A stretch of DNA of 38,354 nucleotides from Hyphomicrobiales bacterium (GTDB taxonomy: Bacteria; Pseudomonadota; Alphaproteobacteria; Rhizobiales; Xanthobacteraceae), in contig JAJPKK010000248.1 of NCBI GenBank assembly GCA_021323775.1, forward strand, positions 1 through 38,354, in the 5' to 3' direction. Below the pieces are notes generated by a model. The model ran no database searches. It was not told the DNA's origin and saw nothing but the letters and a program-made list of their open reading frames with translations. Below are positions 1 to 8,512 of the stretch, in pieces (position 1 is the first letter of the stretch; every line of letters starts with the position of its first letter). Made by a program: the position numbers and the translations under genes.

Positions 1-315
1 ATCCATCTCAAAGGCGTCGGCTGGACCGAGACCGCCAACATCTACCATGTTGTCTACGACAACAATTACACGGGCTATGTCTGCGCCTTCAACAGCCAGG
101 GCGATGTCGAAATCATCATGCGGGCGACCGGCGCGCCCGGCATGCACTACATCGATCTATACCCTGGCATCTACAAAGGCGCCGAGACGCGGCCGAACAA
201 CTTCCGCATCCCGCAGCTCACCTTCGCTGACGACCATCCCGGCGAGGACCTGCCGGCCTTCCATTTTGCGTTTGAAGTGACGCCGGGCAATCAGCGGGCG
301 GAGTTGACGAAGTAG
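1..315 (+). CDS. 3' end of an unidentified protein gene (5' truncated)
   Basis: An open frame runs from base 1 to a TAG at 313-315 and gives the last 104 residues of a protein whose start lies outside the window. The visible part is rich in Tyr, Asn, Gly and Pro and reads like an extracellular beta-sandwich (for example GWTETANIYHVVYDN near the start and FHFAFEV near the end). I do not recognise the family. Codon use is strongly GC-ending, like the surrounding genes, so I read this frame as coding and the overlapping frame at 47-280 as its shadow. The secreted beta-rich character is an impression from composition, not a domain match. Confidence 0.6.
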   Translation: MHLKGVGWTETANIYHVVYDNNYTGYVCAFNSQGDVEIIMRATGAPGMHYIDLYPGIYKGAETRPNNFRIPQLTFADDHPGEDLPAFHFAFEVTPGNQRAELTK

Positions 316-334
316 CGAGACGCCCGCGGTCCCC

Positions 335-490
335 AGAACCTTCGGTTACGCCACGTGGGGACTGAAGATTGATCCGCCCGGCTTCACCGAGTTTGCGGCG
401 AGGTCGGGTGGTGATTTCGACATCCTGACCAAAGGCGCGGTCAGCATCCCGCCTCAGCCGCGCCTCCTCGTCAGCGGCGTTAATTGGCGG
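335..490 (+). pseudogene. possible degraded coding fragment
   Basis: In the frame of base 335 (335 mod 3 = 2) there is a stretch with coding-like, GC-ending codons. It reads YATWGLKIDPPGF, then FDILTKGAVSIPP, then PRLLVSG. No start codon opens it: the frame has a stop just upstream near 305-307. The reading degenerates after about 490. It could be the remnant of a gene or a chance open frame. No family is recognised. Confidence 0.2.
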
Positions 491-567
491 CGCCGCGCAT
501 CACGGTCTGAGCCTGTCAAACATGGGCTAACCTGCTTGTCTGCATCGGTCAGGCCAATCGGAGGCAT

Positions 568-1197
568 TCAAAGTCCGTTCAGGACGTCGCTCACAAATTC
601 ATCTTCCGAGTGCCGAGACTTGCAGTAGAGATCCCAAATTGCATGACCGGATGGCTCCCACTGGCCATGCGGAGTTTTCACCGCGTGATATTTTTTGAAC
701 CGCTTATGTATGAATCGAAGCGCATGTTCAATTTGTATTTGTTGGGCTGACTTCAATCTTTTCGACACGCGACCTTTCGGATCGTGGTGCATAAGCAACA
801 TCGTAATCAAAACATTCCCATCTGGCTCGCTTCGGCCGGTTTCGTACAGCTGATGCGCAACGCTGGCCCATTCTGTCTGAGGGATCACCCCGACAAGAGC
901 CAAAAAGCTTTCCATGACCTTCTTGTCGCGGTTTATCCATGCGTCATTGAAGTCTTGAGCCCCTATCTTCGCATCGCAGAACACCACAATTGTTCGTTTG
1001 ATCTGTCCGATCCAATTGTCGTCGTCCATCGGTTCCGCGAGGTGCTCTCGGCGATGGAGGAACCGAACGCCAAGCACATCAATTTCTGTTCTGGTTTCTC
1101 CTTTCCGGTCGCCGTGAACAAGGAAGTTCCGAAGAGTGAGAAATCCGTTTAATCGCAAATACCAATAAGCGATGTCTTCCGGGTTGAGAGAGGGCAT
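568..1197 (-). CDS. orphan protein, possible PD-(D/E)XK nuclease-like fold
   Basis: A 209-residue protein of unrecognised family. Residues 36-42 read RTEIDVL and residues 72-78 read VFCDAKI. An acidic residue (D40) at the end of one strand followed by D-x-K (D75, K77) in the next hydrophobic strand is the spacing of the PD-(D/E)XK nuclease core; E7 could be the helix-1 acid. This is a motif reading, not a proven homology. The remainder is mixed helical and basic (RVSKRLKS, FIHKRFKKYH). By eye the gene is near 50% GC, clearly below the ribosomal genes beside it, which suggests horizontal transfer. The ATG at 1197 is preceded only by a weak GTGAGA-like site. It lies downstream of rplQ on the same strand with a probable terminator between them, so it is likely transcribed separately. 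Confidence 0.55.
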   Translation of the reverse strand: MPSLNPEDIAYWYLRLNGFLTLRNFLVHGDRKGETRTEIDVLGVRFLHRREHLAEPMDDDNWIGQIKRTIVVFCDAKIGAQDFNDAWINRDKKVMESFLALVGVIPQTEWASVAHQLYETGRSEPDGNVLITMLLMHHDPKGRVSKRLKSAQQIQIEHALRFIHKRFKKYHAVKTPHGQWEPSGHAIWDLYCKSRHSEDEFVSDVLNGL

Positions 1198-1300
1198 GGA
1201 TGTCTCACGGTCGGCCGCGCCGCAAGGTGCGCAATCATTTAAGATAGCTCGTACGACGGTGAGCGCAGCGAAACAGGGGCATCCGCGGCTATGGGTGGTT

Positions 1301-1327
1301 GATGGGTTTCGCTGCGCTCAACCCATC
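1301..1327. repeat. dispersed palindrome (GATGGGTT...AACCCATC)
   Basis: Perfect 8-bp arms (1301-1308 and 1320-1327) flank an 11-nt loop, TCGCTGCGCTC. Similar palindromes with the same arms lie at 37396-37424 and, weaker, at 37452-37484 at the other end of the window. This marks a dispersed family in this genome. Confidence 0.7.
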
Positions 1328-1334
1328 CTACCAT

Positions 1335-1357
1335 CAAAGAGCGGGCGTCCCGCCCGC
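1335..1357 (-). terminator. probable terminator of the alpha operon
   Basis: Downstream of the rplQ stop, the minus strand reads GCGGGCG-GGA-CGCCCGC, a perfect 7-bp GC stem, followed by TCTTTG. This is a short but plausible intrinsic terminator ending the long ribosomal transcript. A 17-mer differing by one base lies at 7218-7234, so the hairpin is also a member of a dispersed family. Confidence 0.5.
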
Positions 1358-1367
1358 GCCACCAGCA

Positions 1368-1793
1368 CTACGCGGCGGCTGGCGCTTCCGCGCCCTTCTC
1401 CTGAGCCTGCCCCGAATCGAGGCCCTTGGCGGCGACATCGCGGTCGACAAATTCGATCACCGCCACCGGGGCGTTGTCGCCGTAGCGGAAGCCCGCCTTG
1501 ACGATGCGGGTGTAGCCGCCGTTGCGATCCTTGTAACGGGGGCCAAGCACATCGAACAGCTTCTTCACCATGCCGACATCGCGAAGCTCCGCAATCGCCT
1601 GGCGGCGCGCATGAAGGCCGCCCCGCTTGCCGAGGGTGACGAGCTTTTCCACCACCGGACGCAAATCCTTGGCTTTCGGCAGCGTCGTCACGATCTGCTC
1701 ATGCTTGATGAGCGCCGCGCACATGTTGGCGAACATGGCCCGACGATGCTCGGCGGTGCGATTGAATTTGCGATAGACCTTGCCGTGACGCAT
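1368..1793 (-). CDS. rplQ: 50S ribosomal protein L17
   Basis: Encodes 141 residues of the large-subunit protein L17, which sits near the peptide exit tunnel. The N-terminus [17 protein letters not shown] and the segment [21 protein letters not shown] are diagnostic. The C-terminus carries a short Ala/Glu/Gln-rich tail after VIEFVDRD, common in alphaproteobacterial L17. It is the last gene of the cluster. A 206-bp spacer containing a composite hairpin element separates it from rpoA, so its level may be set partly by read-through. Confidence 0.97.
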   Translation of the reverse strand: MRHGKVYRKFNRTAEHRRAMFANMCAALIKHEQIVTTLPKAKDLRPVVEKLVTLGKRGGLHARRQAIAELRDVGMVKKLFDVLGPRYKDRNGGYTRIVKAGFRYGDNAPVAVIEFVDRDVAAKGLDSGQAQEKGAEAPAAA

Positions 1794-1839
1794 CGTCGTT
1801 GCTCCGTTCTTTCCTTACCCTTGCCCTTCCTCCGGCGCC

Positions 1840-1967
1840 GTCATGGCTGTCCCCGGAGTTGACCCGGCGGGCTGTCGTTGGCGCCTACGTCTCCCCTCTA
1901 CCCTCGTACGCGAGCGAGGGTAGAGGGCAGACAAGACGCGGATGGCCGGGACAAGCCCGGCCATGAC
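1840..1967. repeat. composite palindromic element, copy 1 (rpoA-rplQ spacer)
   Basis: The element is bounded by GTCATG (1840-1845) and CATGAC (1962-1967) as inverted termini. Its right part is the 9-bp hairpin ATGGCCGGG-ACAAG-CCCGGCCAT (1942-1964). Its left part contains GTCCCCGGAGTTGACCCGG. A second copy with the same ends and the same hairpin is at 11301-11410. This copy carries a nested 13-bp perfect palindrome at 1894-1927 that the other lacks. It is non-coding and MITE- or REP-like. Confidence 0.65.
1894..1927. repeat. 13-bp perfect hairpin nested in the composite element
   Basis: Arms CCCTCTACCCTCG (1894-1906) and CGAGGGTAGAGGG (1915-1927) pair perfectly around the loop TACGCGAG. It belongs to the CCCTC...GAGGG palindrome family seen in many spacers of this window. 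Confidence 0.7.
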
Positions 1968-1999
1968 TCCTTAGAGAGGGGTCGTCATCTAGCCGCACT

Positions 2000-3034
2000 C
2001 TAATAATGATCCTCGAACCGCTTGGCCAGTTCGTCGATATTCTCGGGCGGCCAGCCGGGCACTTCCATGCCGAGATGGAGCCCCATCTGCGCCAGCACTT
2101 CCTTGATCTCGTTAAGCGACTTGCGGCCGAAATTCGGGGTGCGAAGCATTTCGCCTTCCGTCTTCTGGACGAGGTCGCCGATGTAGACGATGTTGTCGTT
2201 CTTGAGACAGTTGGCCGAGCGCACCGAGAGCTCGAGTTCGTCGACCTTCTTGAGGAAGGCCGGGTTGAAGGCGAGATCCGGAATGGCCTCCGTGATGCTG
2301 ACTTCCTTGCGCGGCTCCTCGAAGTTGACGAAGACGTTAAGCTGGTCCTGAAGAATGCGCGCCGCATAGGCAAGCGCATCTTCGGGCGAAACCGCCCCAT
2401 TGGTCTCGATCTGCAGCGTAAGCTTATCGTAGTCGAGAATCTGACCCTCGCGGGTGTTCTCGACCCGGTAGGATACCTTTTTCACGGGCGAGTACAGGCT
2501 GTCGACAGGGATCAACCCGATCGGCGCATCCTCCGGCCGATTGCGCTCCGACGGGACGTAACCTTTGCCGGTATTGACGGTGAATTCCATGCGGATCTCG
2601 GCGCCCTCGTCGAGGTGGCACAGCACCAGGTCCGGGTTGAGAATGACGATGTCGCCGACGGTCTGGATGTCGCCCGCGGTGACGAGCGTCGGGCCGGTCT
2701 TCTTTACGACCATGCGCTTCGGCCCATCGCCCTGCATCTTAATGGCGATGTCCTTGATGTTAAGGATGATGTCGGTCACGTCCTCGCGGACGCCGGCGAT
2801 GGAGGAAAATTCGTGAAGGACGCCATCAATATGCACGGACTGCACCGCGGCGCCCTGCAGAGACGAGAGCAAAATACGCCGCAGCGCGTTGCCGAGCGTC
2901 AATCCGAAGCCGCGTTCCAGCGGCTCGGCCACCACGGTTGCGGAGCACTTGGGATCCGGCCCCGGCGTCACGTGGAGCTTGTTCGGTCGTATCAGTTCCT
3001 GCCAGTTCTTCTGGATTGTCACTTTACCACCCAT
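2000..3034 (-). CDS. rpoA: DNA-directed RNA polymerase subunit alpha
   Basis: A 344-residue alpha subunit. The N-terminal domain, which dimerises and assembles beta and beta', begins [16 protein letters not shown] and includes [17 protein letters not shown]. The C-terminal domain, which binds UP elements and activators, is seen in [15 protein letters not shown] and [14 protein letters not shown]. The frame is open to 3121, but the upstream 29 residues look non-native and the family normally begins a few residues before TIQKNW, so I place the start at the ATG at 3034. An AGGAG lies rather far upstream (about 20 nt), so the exact start is not secure; a GTG at 3022 is the alternative. It follows rpsK by 87 bp, as in other alpha operons. 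Confidence 0.95.
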   Translation of the reverse strand: MGGKVTIQKNWQELIRPNKLHVTPGPDPKCSATVVAEPLERGFGLTLGNALRRILLSSLQGAAVQSVHIDGVLHEFSSIAGVREDVTDIILNIKDIAIKMQGDGPKRMVVKKTGPTLVTAGDIQTVGDIVILNPDLVLCHLDEGAEIRMEFTVNTGKGYVPSERNRPEDAPIGLIPVDSLYSPVKKVSYRVENTREGQILDYDKLTLQIETNGAVSPEDALAYAARILQDQLNVFVNFEEPRKEVSITEAIPDLAFNPAFLKKVDELELSVRSANCLKNDNIVYIGDLVQKTEGEMLRTPNFGRKSLNEIKEVLAQMGLHLGMEVPGWPPENIDELAKRFEDHY

Positions 3035-3121
3035 AACGTTGAGCGGCGCGTGCGCTCCTGGCGCAACCAACGCTGCTTCACGGGAAATCCGGCGCGGCGC
3101 GAAGATGCCCGCCGAACTCAA

Positions 3122-3511
3122 TTAAACGCGCCGGCGCTTGCGCGGCCGGCAGCCGTTATGCGGGATCGGCGTCACGTCGCGGATCGACGTTATGGTGAAG
3201 CCCGCCGCCTGCAAGGCGCGTAATGCCGACTCGCGACCCGACCCCGGACCCGCGACCTCGACTTCAAGAGTGCGCATGCCGTGCTCCTGCGCCTTGCGCG
3301 CAACGTCTTCGCCAGCCACCTGAGCCGCGTACGGCGTTGATTTGCGCGACCCCTTGAAGCCCATCGTGCCGGCGGACGACCAGGCGATCGCATTGCCCTG
3401 GGCATCAGTAATCGTAATCATCGTGTTGTTGAACGACGCGTTCACATGGGCAACGCCAGAGGCAATGTTCTTACGTTCCCTTCGCCGGACGCGGACAGCT
3501 TCTTTACCCAT
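3122..3511 (-). CDS. rpsK: 30S ribosomal protein S11
   Basis: A 129-residue S11, the platform protein of the small subunit beside the mRNA exit. Diagnostic segments are [29 protein letters not shown] and the basic C-terminus [13 protein letters not shown]. The open frame extends to 3613, but the ATG at 3511 has an AGGA 7 nt upstream and gives the family length, so the longer reading is rejected. It follows rpsM by 49 bp. Confidence 0.97.
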   Translation of the reverse strand: MGKEAVRVRRRERKNIASGVAHVNASFNNTMITITDAQGNAIAWSSAGTMGFKGSRKSTPYAAQVAGEDVARKAQEHGMRTLEVEVAGPGSGRESALRALQAAGFTITSIRDVTPIPHNGCRPRKRRRV

Positions 3512-3560
3512 TCTCAGTCCTTTCGCGGCCCGCTGGCCGTGCGAGCCCCATATCCTTGAA

Positions 3561-3929
3561 TTACTTCTTCTTCCCCGCGATCGCCTTCGCCGGCCCCTTG
3601 CGGGTCCGCGCATTGGTGTGGGTGCGCTGGCCGCGAACCGGCAGGCCGCGTCGATGGCGCAGACCGCGATAGCAACCGAGATCCATGAGCCGTTTGATGT
3701 TCATCGCTGTCTCGCGTCGCAGATCGCCTTCCACAAGGTAGTCGCGATCAATCACTTCGCGGATTTGCAGAACCTCCTGGTCCGTGAGTTGAAACACCCG
3801 CCGCTGATCCGGAATCCCGACTTTTGTCATGATCTCGCGGGCTTTCGCGGGACCAATGCCGTGAATGTACTGGAGCCCGATCAGGACCCGCTTGTTGGTC
3901 GGAATGTTAACACCAGCGATACGGGCCAA
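3561..3929 (-). CDS. rpsM: 30S ribosomal protein S13
   Basis: A 122-residue S13 of the small-subunit head, which contacts 5S-side bridges and P-site tRNA. It begins [15 protein letters not shown] and contains [10 protein letters not shown] (the helix-two-turn-helix) and the tail [19 protein letters not shown]. Length and ends match the family. It is the first gene of the alpha operon, 294 bp after adk. Confidence 0.97.
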   Translation of the reverse strand: MARIAGVNIPTNKRVLIGLQYIHGIGPAKAREIMTKVGIPDQRRVFQLTDQEVLQIREVIDRDYLVEGDLRRETAMNIKRLMDLGCYRGLRHRRGLPVRGQRTHTNARTRKGPAKAIAGKKK

Positions 3930-4223
3930 GGCCGCTACTCCTCTTGCCGGCTCCGTTGCCGACTTTCGAGATTGCCGACTTCGCGTCGCGCCCTCCCTCC
4001 ACCCTCCTCACCGGGAAGGATGCAGAAAGGGCGTTCCTGTTGGTTCACTTTGGCATCTGCCTCAACCCTCGCCACGAGCGGTGAAGGCAGGGGCAGGTCG
4101 CATCCAAGATGATTTTCAGCCCCGCATAAGCACGAACGCGACGCTTCCCTCAAACCAGGGCTTGGCGTCGTTGGCGAATTCTTGGACTGGGTGCGCAGTA
4201 TTTACGGTCTCGATCACGATCCG

Positions 4224-5204
4224 TCAACCTCTTCGCCCCGGTTTCTTTGGGCCCGGGCCGGTTTTCCCGCCTGTTGGCCGGCTTGGCTTGGTGGGGGTCG
4301 TGCCGCCCCTTTTAACGACTACCTTTATGCCGGCCTTGGCGCTTTTCTTGTCCCGCTTGGCGCCGTCCGGCGCGGCCTGCGCCTTGGCGGGCTTGGTTTG
4401 CGGCTTGGCTTCAGGCTTCACTTCAGATTTGGGTTCAAGCTTGCCCTTTGCCTCGCCGCGAGCCGCTGCGGAAGGCTTTGCGCTGCCCGCGAGACCGGCG
4501 AGGAGCCGCCTGACGGTGGCGGGCCGCCTGCGGGCGCTTCGACGCTGTGCTGCCTTGCGGGCGGCAGCCGTGCGCGGCGCCAGTGGCCGACGCCGCGCCG
4601 GCATCGCGGCTGTCCCGTCCGACGCATCGTCCAAAGCGGCCGCCACAGCGGCGGTGACTTCCTCGATCGACGCCATGCCGTCGACGGTCTTGAGTATGCC
4701 CTTGCGGGCATAATATCCGGCCACGGGCGCGGTCTGGGCCCGATAGGCCTCGAGGCGTTTCCTGAGGCTTTCCGGATTGTCGTCGGGGCGCAGCGGCTCG
4801 CCGCGCGCTTTCGCATGGGCCACCCGATTTTCGATCCGGCCGAGAAGAACTTTCTCGTCCACTTTAAGCTCGACTACCGCATCGAGCGCGAGCCCCCTTT
4901 CGTTCAGCATGCGGTCAAGCGCCTCAGCCTGAGGAACCGTGCGTGGGAACCCGTCAAGAATAAAACCATTGCGTGCATCGGGCTCGGCGATCCGATCGGC
5001 CACAATCGCCACCACGACATCATCGGGCACGAGCTCCCCGCGCGCGATCACGTCTTTCGCCTTGAGGCCAACCGGCGTTCCGGCTTTGACGGCGGCGCGC
5101 AACATGTCGCCCGTCGAGAGCTGGACCACATTGTAGCGCTCCACCAGGCGTTGCGCCTGGGTCCCCTTTCCGGCCCCCGGTGGGCCCAGCAGAATCAATC
5201 TCAT
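4224..5204 (-). CDS. adk: adenylate kinase with a long basic C-terminal tail
   Basis: Catalyses ATP + AMP = 2 ADP in the cytoplasm. The core is clear: P-loop GPPGAGKGT at residues 7-15, the NMP-binding region STGDMLR near 30, DGFPRT near 84, and a short LID ([20 protein letters not shown]) without zinc cysteines. The core ends near residue 195, the usual length of short-LID bacterial enzymes, yet the frame continues to 326 residues. The extra 130 residues are Lys/Arg/Ala/Pro-rich, with [12 protein letters not shown] and [12 protein letters not shown]. The tail is in the same frame with no sign of a frameshift. It resembles the extension of L5 in this window in composition and shares KKSAKA with it. 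It lies between secY (44 bp upstream) and rpsM, the usual alphaproteobacterial place. The tail's function is unknown; nucleic-acid binding is a guess. Confidence 0.95.
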   Translation of the reverse strand: MRLILLGPPGAGKGTQAQRLVERYNVVQLSTGDMLRAAVKAGTPVGLKAKDVIARGELVPDDVVVAIVADRIAEPDARNGFILDGFPRTVPQAEALDRMLNERGLALDAVVELKVDEKVLLGRIENRVAHAKARGEPLRPDDNPESLRKRLEAYRAQTAPVAGYYARKGILKTVDGMASIEEVTAAVAAALDDASDGTAAMPARRRPLAPRTAAARKAAQRRSARRRPATVRRLLAGLAGSAKPSAAARGEAKGKLEPKSEVKPEAKPQTKPAKAQAAPDGAKRDKKSAKAGIKVVVKRGGTTPTKPSRPTGGKTGPGPKKPGRRG

Positions 5205-5248
5205 AACGCGACTGCCCCTTCAAAAGCCGCCCCCCGCGGCCCTGCTCG

Positions 5249-6580
5249 TCATCTGCGCCGACCTCGCAGCTTCGACCTCTTGATCAGACCTTCATATTGG
5301 TGCGCCAGGAGGTAGCCCTGGATTTGCGCAACCGTATCCATCGTCACGCTGACCACGATCAACAGCGAAGTGCCGCCAAAATAGAACGGCACGGCCGCGT
5401 AGGAAATCAGGATTTCCGGCAAGACGCAGACGACCGCAAGATATGCGGCGCCGATCACGGTGATGCGCGACAGCACGTAGTCAATGTATTCCGCAGTGCG
5501 CTCGCCAGGCCGGATACCGGGGATGAAGCCGCCGTGCTTCTTAAGATTCTCCGCAGTTTCGGTCGGGTTGAACACGATCGCGGTGTAGAAGAACGCGAAG
5601 AAGATGATCAGCGCCACATAGAGGAGAAGAAACAGCGGCCGGCCGTGACCGAGCTGGGCCGTAATGGCGGCAAGCCAATCGGGAATCTGGCCGGCGTTGA
5701 AATTCGCCACCGTGGTCGGCAACAGCAGCAGCGAAGATGCGAAGATCGGCGGAATGACGCCCGATGTATTGAGTTTCAGCGGCAGGTGCGACGATTGCCC
5801 CTCGAACATGCGGTTGCCCACCTGTCGCTTGGGATACTGGATGAGCAGACGCCGCTGCGCGCGCTCCATGAAGACGATGAAGGCAATCACCGCAATAGCC
5901 ATCACGCTGACGGCGAGGATCAGCCCCGTCGAGAGCGCGCCCTGGCGGCCGAGTTCAAGGGTGCCGGCGATCGCCCGAGGAAGCTCTGCCACGATGCCCG
6001 ACAGGATGATGAGCGAGATGCCGTTACCGATCCCGCGCTGGGTGACCTGCTCGCCGAGCCACATCAGGAAAATGGTGCCGCCGGTGAGCGTGATCACGGT
6101 CGAAATGCGGAAGAAGAGGCCCGGATCGGTGACGGTCTGCCCGAAACCCTCAAGCCCGACGCTGATACCGTAGGATTGAACCGCCGCCAGCAGCACCGTG
6201 AGATACCGGGTGTACTGGTTCATCACCTTGCGGCCCTGCTCGCCCTCCTTCTTGAGCCGCTCCAGCTCGGGCGACACCGTCGTCATCAGCTGAATGATGA
6301 TCGAGGCGGATATGTAGGGCATGATGTTGAGCGCAAAGATCGCCATGCGGTGGATGCCGCCGCCGGCGAACATGTTGAACACCCCCAGAATGCCGCCTGC
6401 ATTCGTCTGGAAAATCTGCTCCCAGGCGGCCGGATCAATGCCGGGAAGCGGTATATACGTACCGAGCCGGTAGACGAGCAGAGCGCCGAGCGTGAACCAG
6501 ATGCGCTTTTTCAATTCCTCCGCTTTGGCGAGTGCAGAGAAATTGAGATTAGCTGCCAACTGTTCCGCTGCTGAGACCAT
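5249..6580 (-). CDS. secY: preprotein translocase subunit SecY
   Basis: A 443-residue channel subunit of the SecYEG translocon in the inner membrane. About ten membrane segments are visible. Hallmarks are RIWFTLGALLVYRLGTYIPLPG (TM1 and entry), NIMPYISASIIIQL (TM2b), YTRYLTVLLAAVQ, QRGIGNGISLIILSG and GFIPGIRPGERTAEYI (cytosolic loop that binds ribosome and SecA). The ATG at 6580 follows a GGGAGCCAGGA site and gives the family N-terminus; the frame's upstream 21 residues are discarded. It follows rplO by 101 bp. Its partner secE is also in this window, about 28 kb away. Confidence 0.97.
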   Translation of the reverse strand: MVSAAEQLAANLNFSALAKAEELKKRIWFTLGALLVYRLGTYIPLPGIDPAAWEQIFQTNAGGILGVFNMFAGGGIHRMAIFALNIMPYISASIIIQLMTTVSPELERLKKEGEQGRKVMNQYTRYLTVLLAAVQSYGISVGLEGFGQTVTDPGLFFRISTVITLTGGTIFLMWLGEQVTQRGIGNGISLIILSGIVAELPRAIAGTLELGRQGALSTGLILAVSVMAIAVIAFIVFMERAQRRLLIQYPKRQVGNRMFEGQSSHLPLKLNTSGVIPPIFASSLLLLPTTVANFNAGQIPDWLAAITAQLGHGRPLFLLLYVALIIFFAFFYTAIVFNPTETAENLKKHGGFIPGIRPGERTAEYIDYVLSRITVIGAAYLAVVCVLPEILISYAAVPFYFGGTSLLIVVSVTMDTVAQIQGYLLAHQYEGLIKRSKLRGRRR

Positions 6581-6681
6581 GGTCCTGGCTCCCGAACGCC
6601 CATTATATTGCCAATATTGCGCCTGATCGGCCGGGTTATCCACGGAAAATGGAAATAATGCACGCCCTGCGCAAGACCGCC

Positions 6682-7197
6682 TTACGCCGCCCCTCCCTGA
6701 TCTCCCCCGGTCGCGTGGGTGGGGGAGGATGGGGCTGGGGGCGCCAGCACCTTGACGGTGCCGCCCGCCCTTTCCACTGCTGCGATTGCCGATTTGGATG
6801 CGCCGTGGACAACAAGCTGCAGCGGCGCCTTGATTTCGCCCCGCCCGAGCAGGCGGACGCCGTCCTTGGCGCGCCGCAGCACCCTGCCCCGGACCAAAGC
6901 CTCGACATCGACAGCCTCCCGGGCGTCGATTGCGCCGCGATCAATCGCCGCCTGGATGCGGTCGAGGTTCACCACATTCAGCTTCAGGGCGAAAATGTTG
7001 TTGAAGCCGCGCTTCGGCAGCCGCCGATGCAGCGGCATCTGGCCGCCCTCGAAGCCCTTGATGCGTGCGCCTGCGCGCGCGGTCTGGCCCTTGCCTCCGC
7101 GACCGCCGGTCTTGCCCTTGCCGGATCCGATCCCACGGCCAATGCGCGTGCGCTCCCGGCGGGCCCCCGCGTTGTCAGAAATCTCATTGAGCTTCAT
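6682..7197 (-). CDS. rplO: 50S ribosomal protein L15
   Basis: A 171-residue L15, a late-assembly protein of the large subunit. It begins [22 protein letters not shown], followed by the glycine-rich [15 protein letters not shown] and the segment [15 protein letters not shown]. The globular C-terminal domain ends near AGGTVKVL. The last about 20 residues ([16 protein letters not shown]) lie over a palindrome at 6702-6727, so the gene's 3' end seems to have absorbed a repeat. This makes it slightly longer than typical. Confidence 0.97.
   Translation of the reverse strand: MKLNEISDNAGARRERTRIGRGIGSGKGKTGGRGGKGQTARAGARIKGFEGGQMPLHRRLPKRGFNNIFALKLNVVNLDRIQAAIDRGAIDAREAVDVEALVRGRVLRRAKDGVRLLGRGEIKAPLQLVVHGASKSAIAAVERAGGTVKVLAPPAPSSPTHATGGDQGGAA
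6702..6727. repeat. palindrome inside the 3' end of rplO
   Basis: CTCCCCC (6702-6708) and GGGGGAG (6721-6727) pair around a 12-nt loop, GGTCGCGTGGGT. It belongs to the same CTCCC...GGGAG class as the spacer palindromes, but here it is translated as part of the L15 C-terminus. Confidence 0.5.
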
Positions 7198-7217
7198 GGC
7201 GCGTTCCTTTGCGGAGC

Positions 7218-7234
7218 GCGGGCGTCCGGCCCGC
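7218..7234. repeat. short GC palindrome in the rpmD-rplO spacer
   Basis: GCGGGC (7218-7223) pairs with GCCCGC (7229-7234). The 17-mer differs by one base from the hairpin at 1341-1357 after rplQ. Here it sits inside an operon, so termination is either partial or absent. Confidence 0.5.
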
Positions 7235-7310
7235 TCTTTCTTCCTTCATGACGTTGTTCTTCTCTTAAAGAAGCAGATGCGCGCGAGGCGCCCGCGCTCA
7301 CTATCTCTCC

Positions 7311-7517
7311 TCATCTCTCCTCAACCACGCGCACGAGATGCGCGACCTTGGCGATCATGCCCCGCGCCGACGGCGTGTCCTCAAGCTCGCTTACGCGGCC
7401 GATGCGATTGAGCCCGAGGCCGATCAGGGTCTCGCGCTGGTCGTGCCGGCGCCGGATCGGGCTGCCAACCTGCTTGATCTTCAGAGTTTTCCTGGTGGTC
7501 ACACCCATGGTCGCCAT
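7311..7517 (-). CDS. rpmD: 50S ribosomal protein L30
   Basis: A 68-residue L30 of the large subunit. Segments [27 protein letters not shown] and [14 protein letters not shown] fit the bacterial family of about 60 residues. The ATG at 7517 is used; the in-frame ATG at 7508 would drop three residues and is also possible. It lies 21 bp after rpsE and 113 bp before rplO, the standard spc order. Confidence 0.95.
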   Translation of the reverse strand: MATMGVTTRKTLKIKQVGSPIRRRHDQRETLIGLGLNRIGRVSELEDTPSARGMIAKVAHLVRVVEER

Positions 7518-7538
7518 CGGCGAACTCCTAAAGCTTCA

Positions 7539-8114
7539 TTATTCGGTGGCGGCGGCGGGTTCGGCGTCGGTGTCGCGGCGGCGCGCCTGCAGCGACGACA
7601 CCTTGAGGTTCCGCCGCGCCGCGACCGCGCGCGGGGAGTCCTGGCGCTTCAGGGCGTCGAAGGTGGCCCGCACCATGTTGTAGGGGTTCGAGGAGCCGAT
7701 GGATTTCGCCACCACGTCCTGCATGCCGAGCGTCTCGAAGACCGCGCGCATCGGACCACCCGCGATGATGCCGGTACCCGCCGACGCGGCGCGCAAAAAC
7801 ACCTTGCCGGCGCCGTGGCGGCCTTCCACGTCATGATGAAGCGTACGCCCTTCGCGCAACGGCACCCGCATGAGGCCGCGCTTGGCCGCGTCCGTTGCCT
7901 TGCGGATTGCTTCCGGCACTTCGCGGGCCTTGCCGTGTCCGAAGCCGACTCGGCCCTTCTGGTCGCCAACCACCACCAGCGCTGCGAAGCCGAAGCGCCG
8001 GCCGCCCTTCACAACCTTGGCAACCCGGTTGATGTGGACGAGCTTGTCAGTGAATTCGCTGTCGCGCTCTTCGCGCTCGCGGTCCCGCTCTCGATGTTCC
8101 CGTTCACGTGCCAT
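7539..8114 (-). CDS. rpsE: 30S ribosomal protein S5
   Basis: A 191-residue S5, a small-subunit body protein at the mRNA entry site important for decoding fidelity. An arginine/glutamate-rich leader ([18 protein letters not shown]) precedes the double-stranded-RNA-binding domain ([21 protein letters not shown]) and the S5 C-terminal fold ([31 protein letters not shown]). The charged leader is typical of alphaproteobacterial S5. It lies between rplR (16 bp) and rpmD (21 bp). Confidence 0.97.
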   Translation of the reverse strand: MAREREHRERDREREERDSEFTDKLVHINRVAKVVKGGRRFGFAALVVVGDQKGRVGFGHGKAREVPEAIRKATDAAKRGLMRVPLREGRTLHHDVEGRHGAGKVFLRAASAGTGIIAGGPMRAVFETLGMQDVVAKSIGSSNPYNMVRATFDALKRQDSPRAVAARRNLKVSSLQARRRDTDAEPAAATE

Positions 8115-8130
8115 CAGGATATCCGTCTCG

Positions 8131-8487
8131 CTAGAAATTCAACCCGCCTTCGCGCGCAGCGTCCGCCAGCGCCTTGACGCGTCCGTGATAGAGATAGCTG
8201 CCCCGATCGAACACCACGTCTTTGACGCCGGCCGCCGCAGCTCGCTCGGCGACGCGCTTGCCTACCGCCTTGGCGGCGCTGATATCGGCGCCGGTCTTGA
8301 GGCTCGTGCGCATATCCTTCTCGAGCGAGGACGCGGACGCCAAGGTCGCGCCTTTGCGGTCATCGATCACCTGGGCGTAGATGTGCTTTGAGGAGCGAAA
8401 CACGCTGAGCCGCAACCGCGCCCCTGCGGCCGCTTTGATCGTGCGTCGGATGCGCGCCTTGCGCCGTTCGGCCTGCTTGCTCGCCAT
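8131..8487 (-). CDS. rplR: 50S ribosomal protein L18
   Basis: A 118-residue L18, which binds 5S rRNA together with L5 in the central protuberance. Segments [18 protein letters not shown] and [25 protein letters not shown] are diagnostic and the length is normal. It lies 25 bp after rplF. Confidence 0.97.
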   Translation of the reverse strand: MASKQAERRKARIRRTIKAAAGARLRLSVFRSSKHIYAQVIDDRKGATLASASSLEKDMRTSLKTGADISAAKAVGKRVAERAAAAGVKDVVFDRGSYLYHGRVKALADAAREGGLNF

Positions 8488-8512
8488 GGCAATCCCGCTC
8501 GAATCCCTCTCG

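Noticed and set aside
3035-3121. Longer RpoA starting at 3121
   Set aside because: The extra 29 residues are not alpha-subunit-like and the family begins a few residues before TIQKNW.
4224-4620. Adk tail as a frameshift artefact or fusion to a second gene
   Set aside because: The frame continues from the core with uniform GC-ending codons and a coherent basic composition, and no domain is recognised in the tail, so neither a frameshift nor a gene fusion is supported.
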